Shown in pieces: positions 6,003 through 6,101 of a stretch of 6,101 bases of DNA. Location of the stretch: contig JALWSN010000300.1 of the NCBI GenBank assembly GCA_027080245.1, positions 1-6,101 of the forward strand, read 5' to 3'. Numbering within the stretch: position 1 is the first letter of the stretch; every line of letters begins with the position of its first letter. Under the pieces are notes generated by a model. That model saw only the letters and a program-made list of their open reading frames with translations, ran no database searches and had not been told where the DNA came from. The stretch is from Ignavibacteriales bacterium. GTDB taxonomy: Bacteria > Bacteroidota > Ignavibacteria > Ignavibacteriales > Melioribacteraceae. The position numbers and the translations under genes were made by a program.

Positions 6003-6101
6003 TTACGCAATTTTAATTGTTCTTGGTTTTACTCTTTCGTGTTTGGGCAAACTTAAAGCCAATACGCCGTTTTCAAAATGAGCTTCGATTTTGGAATCGT
6101 C
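6003..6101 (-). CDS. hsp20: Small heat-shock protein, Hsp20 family, C-terminus only (cut by window edge)
   Basis: The last 32 codons and TAA stop (6003-6005) of another Hsp20 are present; the rest lies beyond the right edge. The visible part reads DDSKIEAHFENGVLALSLPK, the terminal beta strands of the alpha-crystallin domain, then a short basic tail RVKPRTIKIA with the IxI anchor (IKI). It aligns with the ends of the two complete Hsp20 genes without being a copy of either. It is the first gene visible in this direction, so the promoter, and perhaps further heat-shock genes, lie to the right. Confidence 0.93.
   Translation of the reverse strand, partial: DDSKIEAHFENGVLALSLPKHERVKPRTIKIA

Overview
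The window reads as one strand-consistent block of heat-shock and protein-quality-control genes from an AT-rich, Gram-negative bacterium. All recognisable genes lie on the minus strand, so transcription runs from the right edge to the left. The order is: the end of an Hsp20 gene (cut by the right edge), a second Hsp20, a third Hsp20, a Do/HtrA-type serine protease with two PDZ domains, a class B (CbpA-like) J-domain co-chaperone, and the Hsp90 chaperone HtpG. Gaps are 15 to 86 bases, and every complete gene has a GGAGG-type Shine-Dalgarno (SD) core. Protein style and base composition suggest the Bacteroidota/Chlorobiota/Ignavibacteriota group. The strong SD sites fit Ignavibacteriota better than classical Bacteroidia, which mostly lack them. 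This placement is an inference from memory; no search was run.

Region by region: 1-494 has no gene I can support. It is AT-rich, with direct repeats, a large imperfect hairpin (294-341), a 14-bp palindrome (424-437) and several small hairpins. A GC-rich intrinsic terminator with T tracts on both sides (495-525) closes htpG. 524-2422 is htpG, 2476-3423 the J protein and 3439-4947 the HtrA protease. The protease start is moved 12 bases inward from the longest possible frame, because the far-upstream TTG lies inside its own SD region. 5034-5462 and 5513-5971 are complete Hsp20 genes, and 6003-6101 is the C-terminus of another.

The cluster would act as one stress response. The Hsp20 proteins hold unfolding proteins in the cytoplasm. 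The J protein can pass clients to DnaK, which is not encoded here, and HtpG acts later in folding. The membrane-anchored HtrA covers damaged proteins in the periplasm. The operon promoter must lie beyond the right edge, and I see no CIRCE element or sigma-32 type promoter in the window.

The most interesting non-coding signal is in the 50-base gap between the two complete Hsp20 genes. A perfect 13-bp hairpin followed by a U-rich tract overlaps the upstream stop codon and looks like an intrinsic terminator. One arm of it can instead pair with the SD of the next Hsp20 gene, giving an AU-rich hairpin that resembles an RNA thermometer. This would allow switching between two structures and uneven expression within the operon.
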